Below, piece by piece: positions 51,048-60,672 of a DNA stretch of 64,000 nucleotides (positions are counted from its first letter, which is position 1; each line of letters starts with the position of its first letter). Both the position numbers and the translations under genes were made by a program. Below the pieces are notes generated by a model that saw only the letters and a program-made list of their open reading frames with translations, was not told the origin of the DNA and did not search any database. The DNA comes from Zoogloea sp041914405 (GTDB taxonomy: Bacteria > Pseudomonadota > Gammaproteobacteria > Burkholderiales > Rhodocyclaceae), in assembly GCF_041914405.1 (NCBI RefSeq), contig NZ_JAYSDK010000030.1, positions 7,397 to 71,396 of the forward strand, given 5' to 3'.

Positions 51048-54000
51048 TCAGGATTTCTTCGACCGCGCGCGTTTCTTCGGTTCGGCGTCGCCCTTCGCCT
51101 CGGGCAGCGGCGCCAGCAATGCGCGAATGTCGTCCTCACCAAACTTGACGCTGCCCTCGTGGTCCTCGGCGAGGATGCCGGCGGCCAGTTCGGCCTTTTT
51201 CTCCTGCAGGCCGAGGATCTTCTCCTCGATGGAGCCGGCCACCACCAGCTTGTAGACGAACACCGACTTGGTCTGGCCGAGACGGTGGGCGCGGTCGGTG
51301 GCCTGGTTTTCCACCGCCGGGTTCCACCACGGATCGTAGTGGATCACCGTGTCAGCGGCGGTCAGGTTGAGGCCGACACCGCCGGCCTTCAGGCTGATCA
51401 GGAAAACCGGCACGTCGCCGTCCTGGAACTGGCGAACCGGGGTTTCCCGGTCCACGGTGTCGCCGGTCAGCGCCACGTGGCGGATGCGCCGCGCATCCAG
51501 CTCGGCGGCGATCAGCGCCAGCATGCCGGTGAACTGGGAGAACAGCAGCACCTTGCGGCCCTCGTCCACCAACTCCGGCAGCATGTCCATCAGCAAGTCC
51601 AGCTTGGCCCGCTCCTTCACCTTGGCGGCGGCGTCGGTCTTCAGCAGACGCGGGTCGCAGCACACCTGGCGCAGCTTGAGCAGCGCGTCGAGGATGACGA
51701 TCTGGCTACGCGCGAAGCCGCGGGCGGCGATCTCGTCGCGCACGCGCTGGTCCATCGTCGCCCGCACGGTTTCGTAGAGGTCGCGCTGGCGGCCATCGAG
51801 CTCGACGCTGCGCACCACGATGGTCTTCGGCGGCAGCTCCTTGGCCACATCCTCCTTGCGGCGGCGCAGGATGAAGGGCGCGATGCGCTTGGCCAGCAGG
51901 TCGCGGCGCACCGTGTCGCCGTATTTCTCGACCGGCGTGCGCCAGCGGGCGGTGAAGTCCTTCACGTCGCCGAGGAAGCCCGGCAGCAGGAAGTCGAACT
52001 GGCTCCACAGCTCGCCGAGATGGTTTTCCAGCGGCGTGCCGGTGAGGCACAGGCGGTGCTCGGCACGCAGCGTGCGCACCACCTGGGCGGCCTGGCTGGC
52101 GGCGTTCTTCACCGTCTGGGCTTCGTCGAGGATCAGCGAGTGGTATTCATGGGCGGCGAGCTGCTCCCGGTCGCGCCACAGCAGCGGATAGGTGGTCAGG
52201 CACACGTCCGCGTCGGGGATCTTCGCAAAGGCCTCGGCGCGGCCGCTGCCGCGCAGGCTCAGCACCTTGAGGTCGGGCGCGTAGCGCTCCGCCTCTCGCT
52301 GCCAATTGAAAACCAGGGAGGTCGGCAGCACCACCAGCGCCGGCTTGCCAAGGCGCCGGCCGCGCTTTTCGACGAGCAGGTGGGCCAGGGTCTGGGCAGT
52401 CTTGCCGAGGCCCATATCGTCGGCCAGGATGCCGCCGAGGCCGTGGCGGCGCAGATGCTGCAGCCAGGACAGGCCTTCCAGCTGGTAGGGGCGCAGCTCG
52501 AGGACGAAGCCCTTCGGCGCGGCCACCGGCTTGATGCTGCCGGCGCCTCGGATGCGTTCGATCCAGCGCTCCAGGCTTTCCAGCCCCTGGGCCCGCCAGC
52601 CGTCGCCGAGCACGTCGGCCAGGCGCGGCGCATCGAAGCGCGACACACGGATGCTGCCGGAGGGATTGTCGAAGAGGTCCACCAGCGTGCGGGCGATCGG
52701 CTTGACCCGCTCGGCGGCCAGCGCCACCCGGTCGCCGTCGTCGAGCTGGACGATGACCTGGCTGTCGTCGGGAATACGCTCGATCAGCTTGGGGTCGAGC
52801 CAGCGCGCATCCTGCTTGAAGACGGCGTGCAGCATCGGCGCCAGGTCCACGCGGCGGCCTTCCACCTCGACACCGAGGGACACGTCGAACCAGCCCTCGT
52901 CGCTCTCCTCGATCTCCACGTGCCAGTCTCTGGCGACCAGCAGGCGGTGGCGGAAATCCCGCGGGCACTCGATGTGCCAGCCGGCCTCGCGCAGCGCCGG
53001 CGCAACGAGGGAGAAGAAGTGGCTCCAGTGGGCTTCGCTTTCCAGCCCGTACAGACCTTCGGTGGGGATGCCCTGGCTGATCAGCCAGCCGCGCTTGAGG
53101 GGCAGGAAACCGGCCGTCTGGAAGGCCTGCCAGGCGGCCTGCTCGGCTGCCGGATCACGCTTCACGCGCACAGCACGACCGTCCTGCAGGGTCGCCACGT
53201 CGTGGGTGGAGCCGGGCTCCAGGCGGGCTTCACCATAGGCGAAGGCGGGGCTCGCCACGTCGTACTCGCTGCCGCTGAAATCGGCCTCGTAGCCGCGATG
53301 CCGGCGCCAGCTCCAGCAGTAGATGCTGCTCAAGCTCAGCACTGGCCGGCATGCCGCATCCACCAGCGGCAGTTCGCCACGCTGGCTACCCTGCGGCGAC
53401 GGCAGCGCCGGCGCCAGCTCGGCCAGCGCGCTGGCCACCACCGGCAGCTCCACCGCCGACAGGGCCGGCAGGGTCAGCAGTTCGGCGATCACCGGCGCGT
53501 CATCCACCTGGATGCGGCCCGCCTCGCCGCGGCTGCTGTCGAGGTAGGCCAGCGGCTCGGTGCGCAACACCAGCGTCGCCGCCGGGTCGGCCGCCACCCT
53601 GGCCTTGACGCCGTTTTCGCCGGGCACCCATTCCAGTGTGGCCGGCCGCAAGGCGCCGCCGCGCAGCGGCTGGGCATGGCCACGACCGTCCATCTCAAGG
53701 TAGGCCCGCCCGGTGGCCACCGCTGCTTCCAGCACGGCCAGGCCCGGCGCCCCTTCGAGCAGCGGCCAGCCATAGCCACCGCCGAGACGGTTGGCCTCGC
53801 GGAGCAGGCGGAAGATGTGCAGGTCCTCGTCCCGTACGAAGGCCGGTGGACGCAGCAAGGCCTGCTCGTAATTGGTCCATTCACTGGCCGAACCGGTCAG
53901 CTCGCCATCGGCCCCGGTGCGGGCCTTGACCAGGCTGAACTCCAGGCTGTCGTTGCCCAGTTGGCGGATGATGCGGCACAGGTAGAAGATGCTGTCCCGC

Positions 54001-54401
54001 GGCGTGGCCGCCTTGCGCACCTTGGCCACCTTGTCCACTCGCTCGCGCAGGGTACGCACCCAGGCCAGCACCTCGGCGCGCGGCTTGTCCACCAGCTTGC
54101 CGGGCCGGCGGGCGGCGAGGATCAGCGCCGCGGCGTGCTTGCAGCGGCTGCCCACCGGGCAGGTGCAGCGGGTGTTCAATTCGATGGAGCTCTCGCCGAA
54201 GAACTCGCGCCGCTCGATGCGCACGCTGACCCGATAGGGCACCGGCTCGGAGCCCTGCACCAGGGCCTGCAGCTGGTTGCCGGCCGCCTCAATGTTGCGC
54301 ACGCGCCCAATGTAGCCACGGGCACGGGTCAGCGCATTGGCGGTGAATAATTCACTGAGGAGGGTGTCGTCGAGCTGGGCGAGAAGACGTGCGAGATCCA
54401 T
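51048..54401 (-). CDS. SNF2-family helicase with SWIM zinc finger
   Basis: 1117 residues. A SWIM module CTCPVGSRCKHAAAL lies near residue 80, followed by a long poorly conserved middle region and an SNF2 ATPase: DDMGLGKTAQTLAHLL (about 659), LILDEAQTVKNAASQ (about 757), SGTPLENHLGELWSQFDFL-type motif (TGTPLENHLGELW), then the second RecA domain with LLFSQFTGMLALI, LISLKAGGVGLNLTAADTVI and QATDRAHRLGQTKSV. Such bacterial Swi2/Snf2 proteins are common and remodel protein-nucleic acid complexes; target unknown. Preceded by the sirtuin gene. Confidence 0.92.
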   Translation of the reverse strand: MDLARLLAQLDDTLLSELFTANALTRARGYIGRVRNIEAAGNQLQALVQGSEPVPYRVSVRIERREFFGESSIELNTRCTCPVGSRCKHAAALILAARRPGKLVDKPRAEVLAWVRTLRERVDKVAKVRKAATPRDSIFYLCRIIRQLGNDSLEFSLVKARTGADGELTGSASEWTNYEQALLRPPAFVRDEDLHIFRLLREANRLGGGYGWPLLEGAPGLAVLEAAVATGRAYLEMDGRGHAQPLRGGALRPATLEWVPGENGVKARVAADPAATLVLRTEPLAYLDSSRGEAGRIQVDDAPVIAELLTLPALSAVELPVVASALAELAPALPSPQGSQRGELPLVDAACRPVLSLSSIYCWSWRRHRGYEADFSGSEYDVASPAFAYGEARLEPGSTHDVATLQDGRAVRVKRDPAAEQAAWQAFQTAGFLPLKRGWLISQGIPTEGLYGLESEAHWSHFFSLVAPALREAGWHIECPRDFRHRLLVARDWHVEIEESDEGWFDVSLGVEVEGRRVDLAPMLHAVFKQDARWLDPKLIERIPDDSQVIVQLDDGDRVALAAERVKPIARTLVDLFDNPSGSIRVSRFDAPRLADVLGDGWRAQGLESLERWIERIRGAGSIKPVAAPKGFVLELRPYQLEGLSWLQHLRRHGLGGILADDMGLGKTAQTLAHLLVEKRGRRLGKPALVVLPTSLVFNWQREAERYAPDLKVLSLRGSGRAEAFAKIPDADVCLTTYPLLWRDREQLAAHEYHSLILDEAQTVKNAASQAAQVVRTLRAEHRLCLTGTPLENHLGELWSQFDFLLPGFLGDVKDFTARWRTPVEKYGDTVRRDLLAKRIAPFILRRRKEDVAKELPPKTIVVRSVELDGRQRDLYETVRATMDQRVRDEIAARGFARSQIVILDALLKLRQVCCDPRLLKTDAAAKVKERAKLDLLMDMLPELVDEGRKVLLFSQFTGMLALIAAELDARRIRHVALTGDTVDRETPVRQFQDGDVPVFLISLKAGGVGLNLTAADTVIHYDPWWNPAVENQATDRAHRLGQTKSVFVYKLVVAGSIEEKILGLQEKKAELAAGILAEDHEGSVKFGEDDIRALLAPLPEAKGDAEPKKRARSKKS

Positions 54402-54463
54402 GCCGGCAGTTTCTGGCGGGCGAAAGGCGGAATTTTAGGCGCTCTCGCCGCCTCCGCGAAGCC

Positions 54464-55276
54464 TCAGCCGCGGGCATCGCGCCCGGAGTCGAGGGAAAAG
54501 CCCGCGGCATCGAGCAGCGCCGGCAAGGCGTCGGCAGCGCGCAGGCGCAGGCGGAAATCCACTCGTTCGCTCAGCGGGGTACGGCCCGGGTTGATCTCGA
54601 TGGTTGGAATACCGTTCTCGATAGCCCACACCATGGGCCCGGCGATGTAGGGAAAGGCGCTGCCGGTACCGACCGAGACGATCAGCTCCGGCCCGGCGGC
54701 GAGCACGGTCTCGAAACGGTGCACCGCTTGGTCGGGCAGATTCTCGCCGAACAGCACCACGTCGGGACGCAGGATGCCACCGCAATAGGGACATTCGGGT
54801 GGAATCGTCAGGCCGGCATAGTTGTCCACGTGGCGGCTGCGGCCGCAATCCACGCAGCGCAGGCGCCGCAGCGTGCCGTGCATCTCGATGACGTCGCGGG
54901 AACCCGCCTCCAGGTGAAAACCGTCCACATTCTGGGTCAGCACCGTCACACCACTGCGCAGCGCCTCGAGCCGGGCAATGGCGTAATGACCGGCATTCGG
55001 GTGGGCCCCACGGCAGCTCGCCTCGATCTGCGACAGGAAACGCCAGGTGATATCCGGCCGCCGCGCGAACATCTCGCCGGACAGGGCCTGTTCGATCGGC
55101 AGGCCGATGTCGGTGTGGGCATCTTCGTAGAGGCCGCCGACGCCGCGATAAGTCGGCAGGCCGGAATCGGCCGACAAACCGGCTCCGGTGATGAACAGAA
55201 TGCGCCGTGCGGTAGAGAAAAGGCGACCTGCGGCCTCGATTTGGGCGGCGTAGTCAGCTAGGGTATGGTCTGTCAT
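54464..55276 (-). CDS. Sir2-family NAD-dependent protein deacylase
   Basis: 270 residues. ILFITGAGLSADSGLPTYRG (NAD site), LTQNVDGFHLEAGS and IEMHGTLRRLRC (catalytic His), and a zinc ribbon CVDC followed by CPYCGG. This is a classic CobB/sirtuin enzyme removing acyl groups from lysines. No extra defence-type domain. Start MTDHTLADY with AGGGAATCAGC upstream. Ends 62 bases before the SNF2 gene on the same strand. Confidence 0.9.
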   Translation of the reverse strand: MTDHTLADYAAQIEAAGRLFSTARRILFITGAGLSADSGLPTYRGVGGLYEDAHTDIGLPIEQALSGEMFARRPDITWRFLSQIEASCRGAHPNAGHYAIARLEALRSGVTVLTQNVDGFHLEAGSRDVIEMHGTLRRLRCVDCGRSRHVDNYAGLTIPPECPYCGGILRPDVVLFGENLPDQAVHRFETVLAAGPELIVSVGTGSAFPYIAGPMVWAIENGIPTIEINPGRTPLSERVDFRLRLRAADALPALLDAAGFSLDSGRDARG

Positions 55277-55417
55277 GCTGATTCCCTGACACTGGACGGC
55301 GGGAACAGCCCGCCGGACGCCATGTTGCGGTGCAGACCGCCGAAAGGCAAATGCCATACTGCATGAGGACCCGAACGATCGGCGAATCGGGGTGCATCGA
55401 GGAGGACCAAAACGACC

Positions 55418-56236
55418 ATGTGCCAGCTGCTTGGAATGAATTGCAACACGCCCACCGACATCTGCTTCTCCTTCGCCGGCTTCCAGGCCCGCGGCGGGCT
55501 GACAGATGTGCACGGCGACGGCTGGGGCATCGCCTTCTTCGAGGGCCGCGGGGTGCGCGTCTTCCTCGATCCGCAGGCCAGCAGCAGATCGCCGGTGGCC
55601 GAACTGGTGCGTAACTATCCGATCCACTCCCTCAACGTCATCGCCCACATCCGCAAGGCCACCCAGGGCGTGGTGACGCTGGAAAACACCCATCCCTTCC
55701 AGCGCGAGCTGTGGGGGCGCTACTGGGTATTCGCCCACAACGGCAACCTCAACGGCTTCGATCCCGAACTGCGCGGCTACTTCCAGCCGGTAGGGCAGAC
55801 CGATTCCGAACGGGCCTTCTGCTATCTGATGGAAGCCCTGCGCCGCCAGTTTCCTGACGGCGAACCCTCGCGGGAAGAGCTTTTCGCGGTGGTGCGCGGC
55901 ATTGCCGCAGAGATCGGCAGCCATGGAGAGTTCAATTTCCTGCTGTCCAACGGCACCTGCCTGTTCGCCCACTGCGCATCGCGGCTCACCTACATCGTGC
56001 GCCAGGCCCCATTCGCCCGCGCCCACCTGAAGGACCAGGACATCACAGTGGATTTCAGCGAGCTGACCTCGGCCGATGACCGGGTCGCCGTGGTGGCCAC
56101 CACACCGCTGACCGATAACGAGGACTGGCAGCCCATCGCACCGGGCACCCTGCTGCTGTTCGTCGACGGCGCGCCGGTGAATGCCGGCCCTGCGGCTACC
56201 CGCGCCTTCATCCGTCCGGAGGCTGCTGCGTGCTGA
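55418..56236 (+). CDS. Class II glutamine amidotransferase (YafJ-like)
   Basis: 272 residues. Catalytic Cys at position 2 after Met removal (MCQLLGMNCNTPTD), GGLTDVHGDGWGIAFFEG, VIAHIRKATQG, FAHNGNLNGF and TDSERAFCYLMEAL, the glutaminase core of Ntn-type GATases. The partner domain or acceptor is unknown; YafJ-type proteins are stand-alone. Preceded by a normal RBS (GAGGACC). Confidence 0.9.
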   Translation: MCQLLGMNCNTPTDICFSFAGFQARGGLTDVHGDGWGIAFFEGRGVRVFLDPQASSRSPVAELVRNYPIHSLNVIAHIRKATQGVVTLENTHPFQRELWGRYWVFAHNGNLNGFDPELRGYFQPVGQTDSERAFCYLMEALRRQFPDGEPSREELFAVVRGIAAEIGSHGEFNFLLSNGTCLFAHCASRLTYIVRQAPFARAHLKDQDITVDFSELTSADDRVAVVATTPLTDNEDWQPIAPGTLLLFVDGAPVNAGPAATRAFIRPEAAAC

Positions 56237-56363
56237 GGATTAATGTCAGAATGCCCGGACATTGCTTTTGCATGCAGGACGTCCGGACTTCCCGCCAATT
56301 CCATACGGCTATCCAGGCGGGCTAGAATCGTCCACCACAACCTGAGCACCGCTTTTCATCTCC

Positions 56364-56804
56364 ATGCCGACAAGTTCGCCGAAAGACTGCCCCCTGTGCT
56401 TCCCGGAACCGGAAAACGTGCTCTGGCAGGATGCCAGTTGCCGTGTGATCCGCGTGAATGACCGCGATTATCCCGGCTACTGCCGGCTGATCTGGAACGA
56501 GCACGTCGCCGAGATGAGCGACCTGGCGCCCTCCGACCAGCGTCACTGCTTCAATATTCTGATGGCAGTGGAAGTGGCTCTGCGCGAGTGCTTCCAGCCC
56601 GCCAAGATCAACCTGGCCAGCTTCGGCAACGTGGTGCCCCACCTGCACTGGCACCTGATCCCGCGGGAGGTGGACGATCGCCATTTCCCCGAGCCGATCT
56701 GGGGCCAGACCCAGCGCAGCAGCAGCGGCACGTTCCGTGAAATGGACGACGCGCGGCTGGCCTTGGCCATCCGCAACGCGATTGCCGAACAACTTTCGGG
56801 CTGA
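56364..56804 (+). CDS. HIT-family nucleotide-binding protein
   Basis: 146 residues. Histidine triad VPHLHWHLIPRE (HxHxHxx) and an N-terminal CPLCFPEPENVLWQD zinc-like pair. Family hydrolyses or transfers nucleotides from AMP-linked substrates. Ends 16 bases before the PilZ-like gene, so both may be cotranscribed. The start MPTSSPKDC is followed directly by the conserved CPLC. Confidence 0.88.
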   Translation: MPTSSPKDCPLCFPEPENVLWQDASCRVIRVNDRDYPGYCRLIWNEHVAEMSDLAPSDQRHCFNILMAVEVALRECFQPAKINLASFGNVVPHLHWHLIPREVDDRHFPEPIWGQTQRSSSGTFREMDDARLALAIRNAIAEQLSG

Positions 56805-56820
56805 AGCGGGGACCGCAGCC

Positions 56821-58440
56821 ATGACGGACAGCCAGCAGACCACCTACACCGACCTGCGCAGCGTCGAGCAATACCGCAAGCTGCTCAGGAATCTTCATAC
56901 GCTGAACGCGAGCGAGAGCCACGCCACGCTGGTACGCATGCTCGAGGGGCTGCTGGCAAGCCCGCTGGGACCGGAGGAACAGCTCGAGGTCCTGGAGGCG
57001 TCGCGTCAAACGATCACCTTCGTCCAGTACGAGATGTCGTCCCGCTACGCGGCCCATCCGCTTCCCCCCGACAGCGCGGAGGATGCCACGCTGCGCCAGG
57101 TGGTCCGTCTATGGACCGCGCTGAGTACCGCCTACGCACGCCTGGCGGAAGGCCATTCCAGCAGCTCGGAAGAGTTCCGGGCCCAGTTGCCCCTGCTGGC
57201 CCAGCGCCGCATCCAGTACCTCGGGCAGATCATCATCGAACATTTCCGCGCCCACCGTGCGGAGCCGCCTGGGGCCTGGAAAGCGGTCCACGACGCCTAC
57301 CTCGAAGCCGACCGGGCCGGTGCGACCCATAGCCGGGTCATCGATCCCCTCAACAACACCTGGAAGGCCCAGAGCCCGGACGAGGCTTATATCGCGCTGC
57401 TGCTCATTGACCTGACCAACCCCTACGGCCGCAACCAGCGCGAACTCAACTGGATCTGCCGCTGGGCGCAGCGCTTCGCGCCCTACTGCATCCTGCAGAC
57501 CAGCTGGGAACAGGACGACGTCCGCGCCTATGGCCTGGATCCCAGCGAAGACCACGGCTTGCGCCCGATTGCCCTGATTGGCTCGAGGCCGGGCATGCGC
57601 CGCTTCGACGGGCAGCGCCTCGCGGCGCAGATCAAGGCCATGCTGGCAGAGTTCAAGCAGGGCACCAGCCCGGCCTCCCTCGGCCTCGGTGACGACTGCT
57701 CCCAACCCGCCTGCGCACGGCTGCTGGTGTCCCTGTACCGTCCGTGGGGCATGTCGGCCGCCGGACGGCGCTTCCCCCGCCGCAGCAAGAAGGGGGAAAA
57801 CAAGATCTGCACAGACTGGGACGGCATCGGGCTGCTGATTTCCGGACAGCCCTTCGAACCGCCCAACCGCCGTCAGTTGATGGGCAGCCGCTACGACATC
57901 AGCGTCATCACCTTCGGTGCCCGCGCCGAGGAGAGCGTTGCGCCGCCACTGCTGGATGCCGAAACCGAAGCCATCCGGAACGGCTACAACATCGACACCT
58001 GGGAAACCGTCGATCATTCGGTGTCGGGCTTCCGGCTACAGCGCAAGCATCCGGTGCAACGCATCGAGCATCACCAGCTGGTCGGCATCAAGCCCAGCGA
58101 TGGCACCCACTACCTGCTCGGCCAGGTGAGCTGGCTGATGTATGAACCGGATGGCACGCTGCTGACCGGCATTCACCTGCTGGCAGGCCTGCCGACCACT
58201 TGCGCGGTACGCTGCACCGGCATCAACGTCAGCCCCACGGAACCTTATGCACAGGCCTTCATGCTGCCGGAGATCGCAGCGATGCATTCCCCGGCGACGA
58301 TCGTGCTGCCGGGCGGTTGGTTCCAGGCCGAGCGGGTGCTCGAGCTGCACACCGGGTCGGCCCGGCAGATCCGCCTGACCACGCTGGTCGCACGCGGTAC
58401 CAACTTCGACCAGGCCATCTACGAATACGTGCAGGACTGA
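56821..58440 (+). CDS. Conserved protein with PilZ-like C-terminal domain
   Basis: 539 residues. The N-terminal 300 residues are helical and unrecognised (QLPLLAQRRIQYLGQIII, LLLIDLTNPYGRNQRELNWI). The C-terminal part contains DHSVSGFRLQR at 398-408, the second PilZ motif (DxSxxG), followed by LLGQVSWLMYEPDGTLLTGI typical of the c-di-GMP-binding barrel. The preceding RxxxR partner cannot be placed with confidence; an RRSKKGENK segment is the nearest candidate. Probably a cytoplasmic c-di-GMP effector of betaproteobacteria. No signal peptide or membrane helices. Confidence 0.6.
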   Translation: MTDSQQTTYTDLRSVEQYRKLLRNLHTLNASESHATLVRMLEGLLASPLGPEEQLEVLEASRQTITFVQYEMSSRYAAHPLPPDSAEDATLRQVVRLWTALSTAYARLAEGHSSSSEEFRAQLPLLAQRRIQYLGQIIIEHFRAHRAEPPGAWKAVHDAYLEADRAGATHSRVIDPLNNTWKAQSPDEAYIALLLIDLTNPYGRNQRELNWICRWAQRFAPYCILQTSWEQDDVRAYGLDPSEDHGLRPIALIGSRPGMRRFDGQRLAAQIKAMLAEFKQGTSPASLGLGDDCSQPACARLLVSLYRPWGMSAAGRRFPRRSKKGENKICTDWDGIGLLISGQPFEPPNRRQLMGSRYDISVITFGARAEESVAPPLLDAETEAIRNGYNIDTWETVDHSVSGFRLQRKHPVQRIEHHQLVGIKPSDGTHYLLGQVSWLMYEPDGTLLTGIHLLAGLPTTCAVRCTGINVSPTEPYAQAFMLPEIAAMHSPATIVLPGGWFQAERVLELHTGSARQIRLTTLVARGTNFDQAIYEYVQD

Positions 58441-58449
58441 AGGACGGCC

Positions 58450-59793
58450 TTATTCCACCAGACGCCGGACCGGGAAACAGGCAGTGAAGCGACTGCCCCG
58501 CCCCGGCTCGCTGTCGATCATCAGATCGCCTTGGTGGCGGCTCAGCACATGCTTGACGATGGCCAGGCCAAGGCCGGTACCTCCGGTTTCCCGGGAGCGG
58601 CCCCGGTCGACCCGATAAAAGCGTTCAGTAAGGCGCGGAATGTGTTCCGGAGCGATCCCGATGCCGTCGTCTTCGACCATGTATTCCACCACTGATCCCC
58701 GCTGCCGCCAGCTGAGACGGATGTGACCGCCGGCCGGGGTGTAGCGCACCGCATTGATGGCCAGGTTCACAAACGCGCTGTAAAGCTCCTTGCTGTTGCC
58801 GAGCAAGCGGGCCCGGGTCGAGCAGTCGAGGCTTATCGTGTGACGGCCGCTGGAGACCACCTGGGCCTCCTGCTGGATTTCCTTCAGCAGGCTGGCCACC
58901 TCCACCGGTTCCTCGTGAAGGATGGGCGCGCCGGTTTCCAGCGCAGACAGCGTCAGTAAATCCTGGATCAGGCGCTGCATCCGGCTGGCCTGCTCGGATG
59001 CCAGACCGAGATAGTGGCGGATGTCGTCCTTCTCCAGCTCGTCGAGGCCGTCGATGACGGTCTCCAGGAAGCCGCTGACCACGGTCAACGGGGTGCGCAT
59101 CTCGTGGGACACATTGGCGACGAAATCACGGCGCATCGCCTCCAGGCGCTCGCCCTGGGTAATGTCCTCCGACATTAGCAGACGCATATCGTCGCTGAAG
59201 GGCACGACGTGGACCATCAGGGTGCGCCCGATCGGGCGGCCGGCGGTGAAGACCAGGGGTTCCTCGTAATGGCCTTCCTGCAGATAGCGCACGAAATCCG
59301 GCTGGCGGACGATGTTGGTCACCGGCGCGCCCTGGTCGCGGGCGCGATCCAAACCGAAGTGCTGCTCGCCTAGGCGGTTGACCCATTCGATGGTGTTACT
59401 CATCGACAGGAACAGGAGGCCGTTTGGCATCGCCTGACTGGCCTCGCGGAAGCGTTCCAGCGCGGCGGACAGCCGTTCCTGCTGGCTGCTCGCGGTGCGT
59501 GCCCTCCGGTTCACGTCGGCAAAAACGTAATCCCACAAACCGAAGGCGCGCGGCAGCGGCGCTGCCTCATCCACCGGCGTGCGCAGCCAGCGGACCAGCT
59601 TGAAAAGATTGTTGATGTGGTACAGCCCAACCAGCAGCAGCGCCACCGCAAAGGTGACAAGTGCCGGCACCAGGCCGAAGAACACCCCGATGCCGATCGC
59701 CAGCAGCACGATGACGGTCAGGACCGTGAAAACCGCGACACGGATATAGCTGATCGGCCGGATTTCCGTGACTTCTTCCAGAGGAGCTCCCAC
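58450..59793 (-). CDS. phoR: Phosphate-regulon sensor histidine kinase PhoR
   Basis: 447 residues. Two N-terminal membrane helices (VFTVLTVIVLLAIGIGVFFG and following), a linker, a PAS domain around 100-200 (LFLSMSNTIEWVNRLGEQHFG), HisKA with FVANVSHEMRTPLTVV (His near 230), and HATPase with NLAINAVRYTPAGG, EDDGIGIAPEHI and GTGLGLAIVKHVL. Overall layout matches PhoR. Follows phoB on the same strand with three bases between. Confidence 0.9.
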   Translation of the reverse strand: MGAPLEEVTEIRPISYIRVAVFTVLTVIVLLAIGIGVFFGLVPALVTFAVALLLVGLYHINNLFKLVRWLRTPVDEAAPLPRAFGLWDYVFADVNRRARTASSQQERLSAALERFREASQAMPNGLLFLSMSNTIEWVNRLGEQHFGLDRARDQGAPVTNIVRQPDFVRYLQEGHYEEPLVFTAGRPIGRTLMVHVVPFSDDMRLLMSEDITQGERLEAMRRDFVANVSHEMRTPLTVVSGFLETVIDGLDELEKDDIRHYLGLASEQASRMQRLIQDLLTLSALETGAPILHEEPVEVASLLKEIQQEAQVVSSGRHTISLDCSTRARLLGNSKELYSAFVNLAINAVRYTPAGGHIRLSWRQRGSVVEYMVEDDGIGIAPEHIPRLTERFYRVDRGRSRETGGTGLGLAIVKHVLSRHQGDLMIDSEPGRGSRFTACFPVRRLVE

Positions 59794-59796
59794 GAA

Positions 59797-60507
59797 TCAG
59801 CGCACCACCGCCGGCGTCTCCTGCTGGGTCGAGAAGCGGTAGCCGCTGCCGCGCACGGTCTGCACCAGGGCATCGTGGCCGGTGGGCTCGAGCGCACAGC
59901 GCAAGCGGCGGATGTGCACGTCGACAGTGCGCTCTTCGACGAAGACGTGATCACCCCACACCTGATCGAGCAGTTGGGCACGCGAATGGACGCGTTCCGG
60001 ATGGGTCATCAGAAAATGTAGTAGACGGAATTCGGTCGGGCCAAGGGTAATCGGGCTGGCGCCCGCTGCCAAGCGGTGCGTCGCCGGGTCGAGGCGCAGC
60101 CCGCCCAATTCGACCGGATCCTCGGTGGTCTCCGGAGCCCGGCGGCGCAGCACCGCCTTGATGCGGGCCACCAGCTCACGCGGCGAAAAGGGCTTGGTGA
60201 TGTAGTCATCGGCGCCCGATTCAAGGCCAAGCACCTTGTCCTGCTCCTCGCCGCGGGCTGTCAGCATGATCAGCGGAATGCCGCGGGTACGCTCCTCGCC
60301 GCGCAGCCGGCGGGCGAATTCGACCCCCGACATGCCCGGCAGCATCCAGTCGAGCAGGATCAGGTCGGGCAGCGCATCACGCACGATACGCTGGGCTGTT
60401 TCCGCATCCGAGGCCCTGACAACATGGTGGCCGGCGCGCATCAGATTAGCGGCGATCAGTTCCTGAATGGCGGGCTCGTCTTCGACGAGCAGGATGGTGG
60501 CAGGCAT
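59797..60507 (-). CDS. phoB: Phosphate-regulon response regulator PhoB
   Basis: 236 residues. Receiver domain with Asp53 in LILLDWMLPGMSG and Lys in ADDYITKPFSPREL. The OmpR-type DNA-binding domain contains LGPTEFRLLHFLMTHPERV, RAQLLDQVWG and RTVDVHIRRLRCAL. Binds Pho boxes under phosphate limitation. First gene of the phoBR pair; a very weak Pho-box-like sequence precedes it. Confidence 0.92.
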   Translation of the reverse strand: MPATILLVEDEPAIQELIAANLMRAGHHVVRASDAETAQRIVRDALPDLILLDWMLPGMSGVEFARRLRGEERTRGIPLIMLTARGEEQDKVLGLESGADDYITKPFSPRELVARIKAVLRRRAPETTEDPVELGGLRLDPATHRLAAGASPITLGPTEFRLLHFLMTHPERVHSRAQLLDQVWGDHVFVEERTVDVHIRRLRCALEPTGHDALVQTVRGSGYRFSTQQETPAVVR

Positions 60508-60672
60508 GGATACCTCGGTGGAATCTCTGGACGCAGGCAGTGTATTTCAGCAACTTGAACTTTTCATGACATGTCACACCCCGCGATCACCATGCAATGA
60601 CTGCCTTCAAGGGGAGCCGGGCCCGCCTTCGAGTATCATTCGCACATTGCCCATCGATACACGGAGCCCTGC

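Noticed and set aside
51048..55276. Sir2 plus SNF2 helicase as a phage-defence system
   Set aside because: The sirtuin is a classic zinc-ribbon deacylase and the helicase is the common SWIM-SNF2 type. No nuclease, methylase, toxin or mobile element is nearby.
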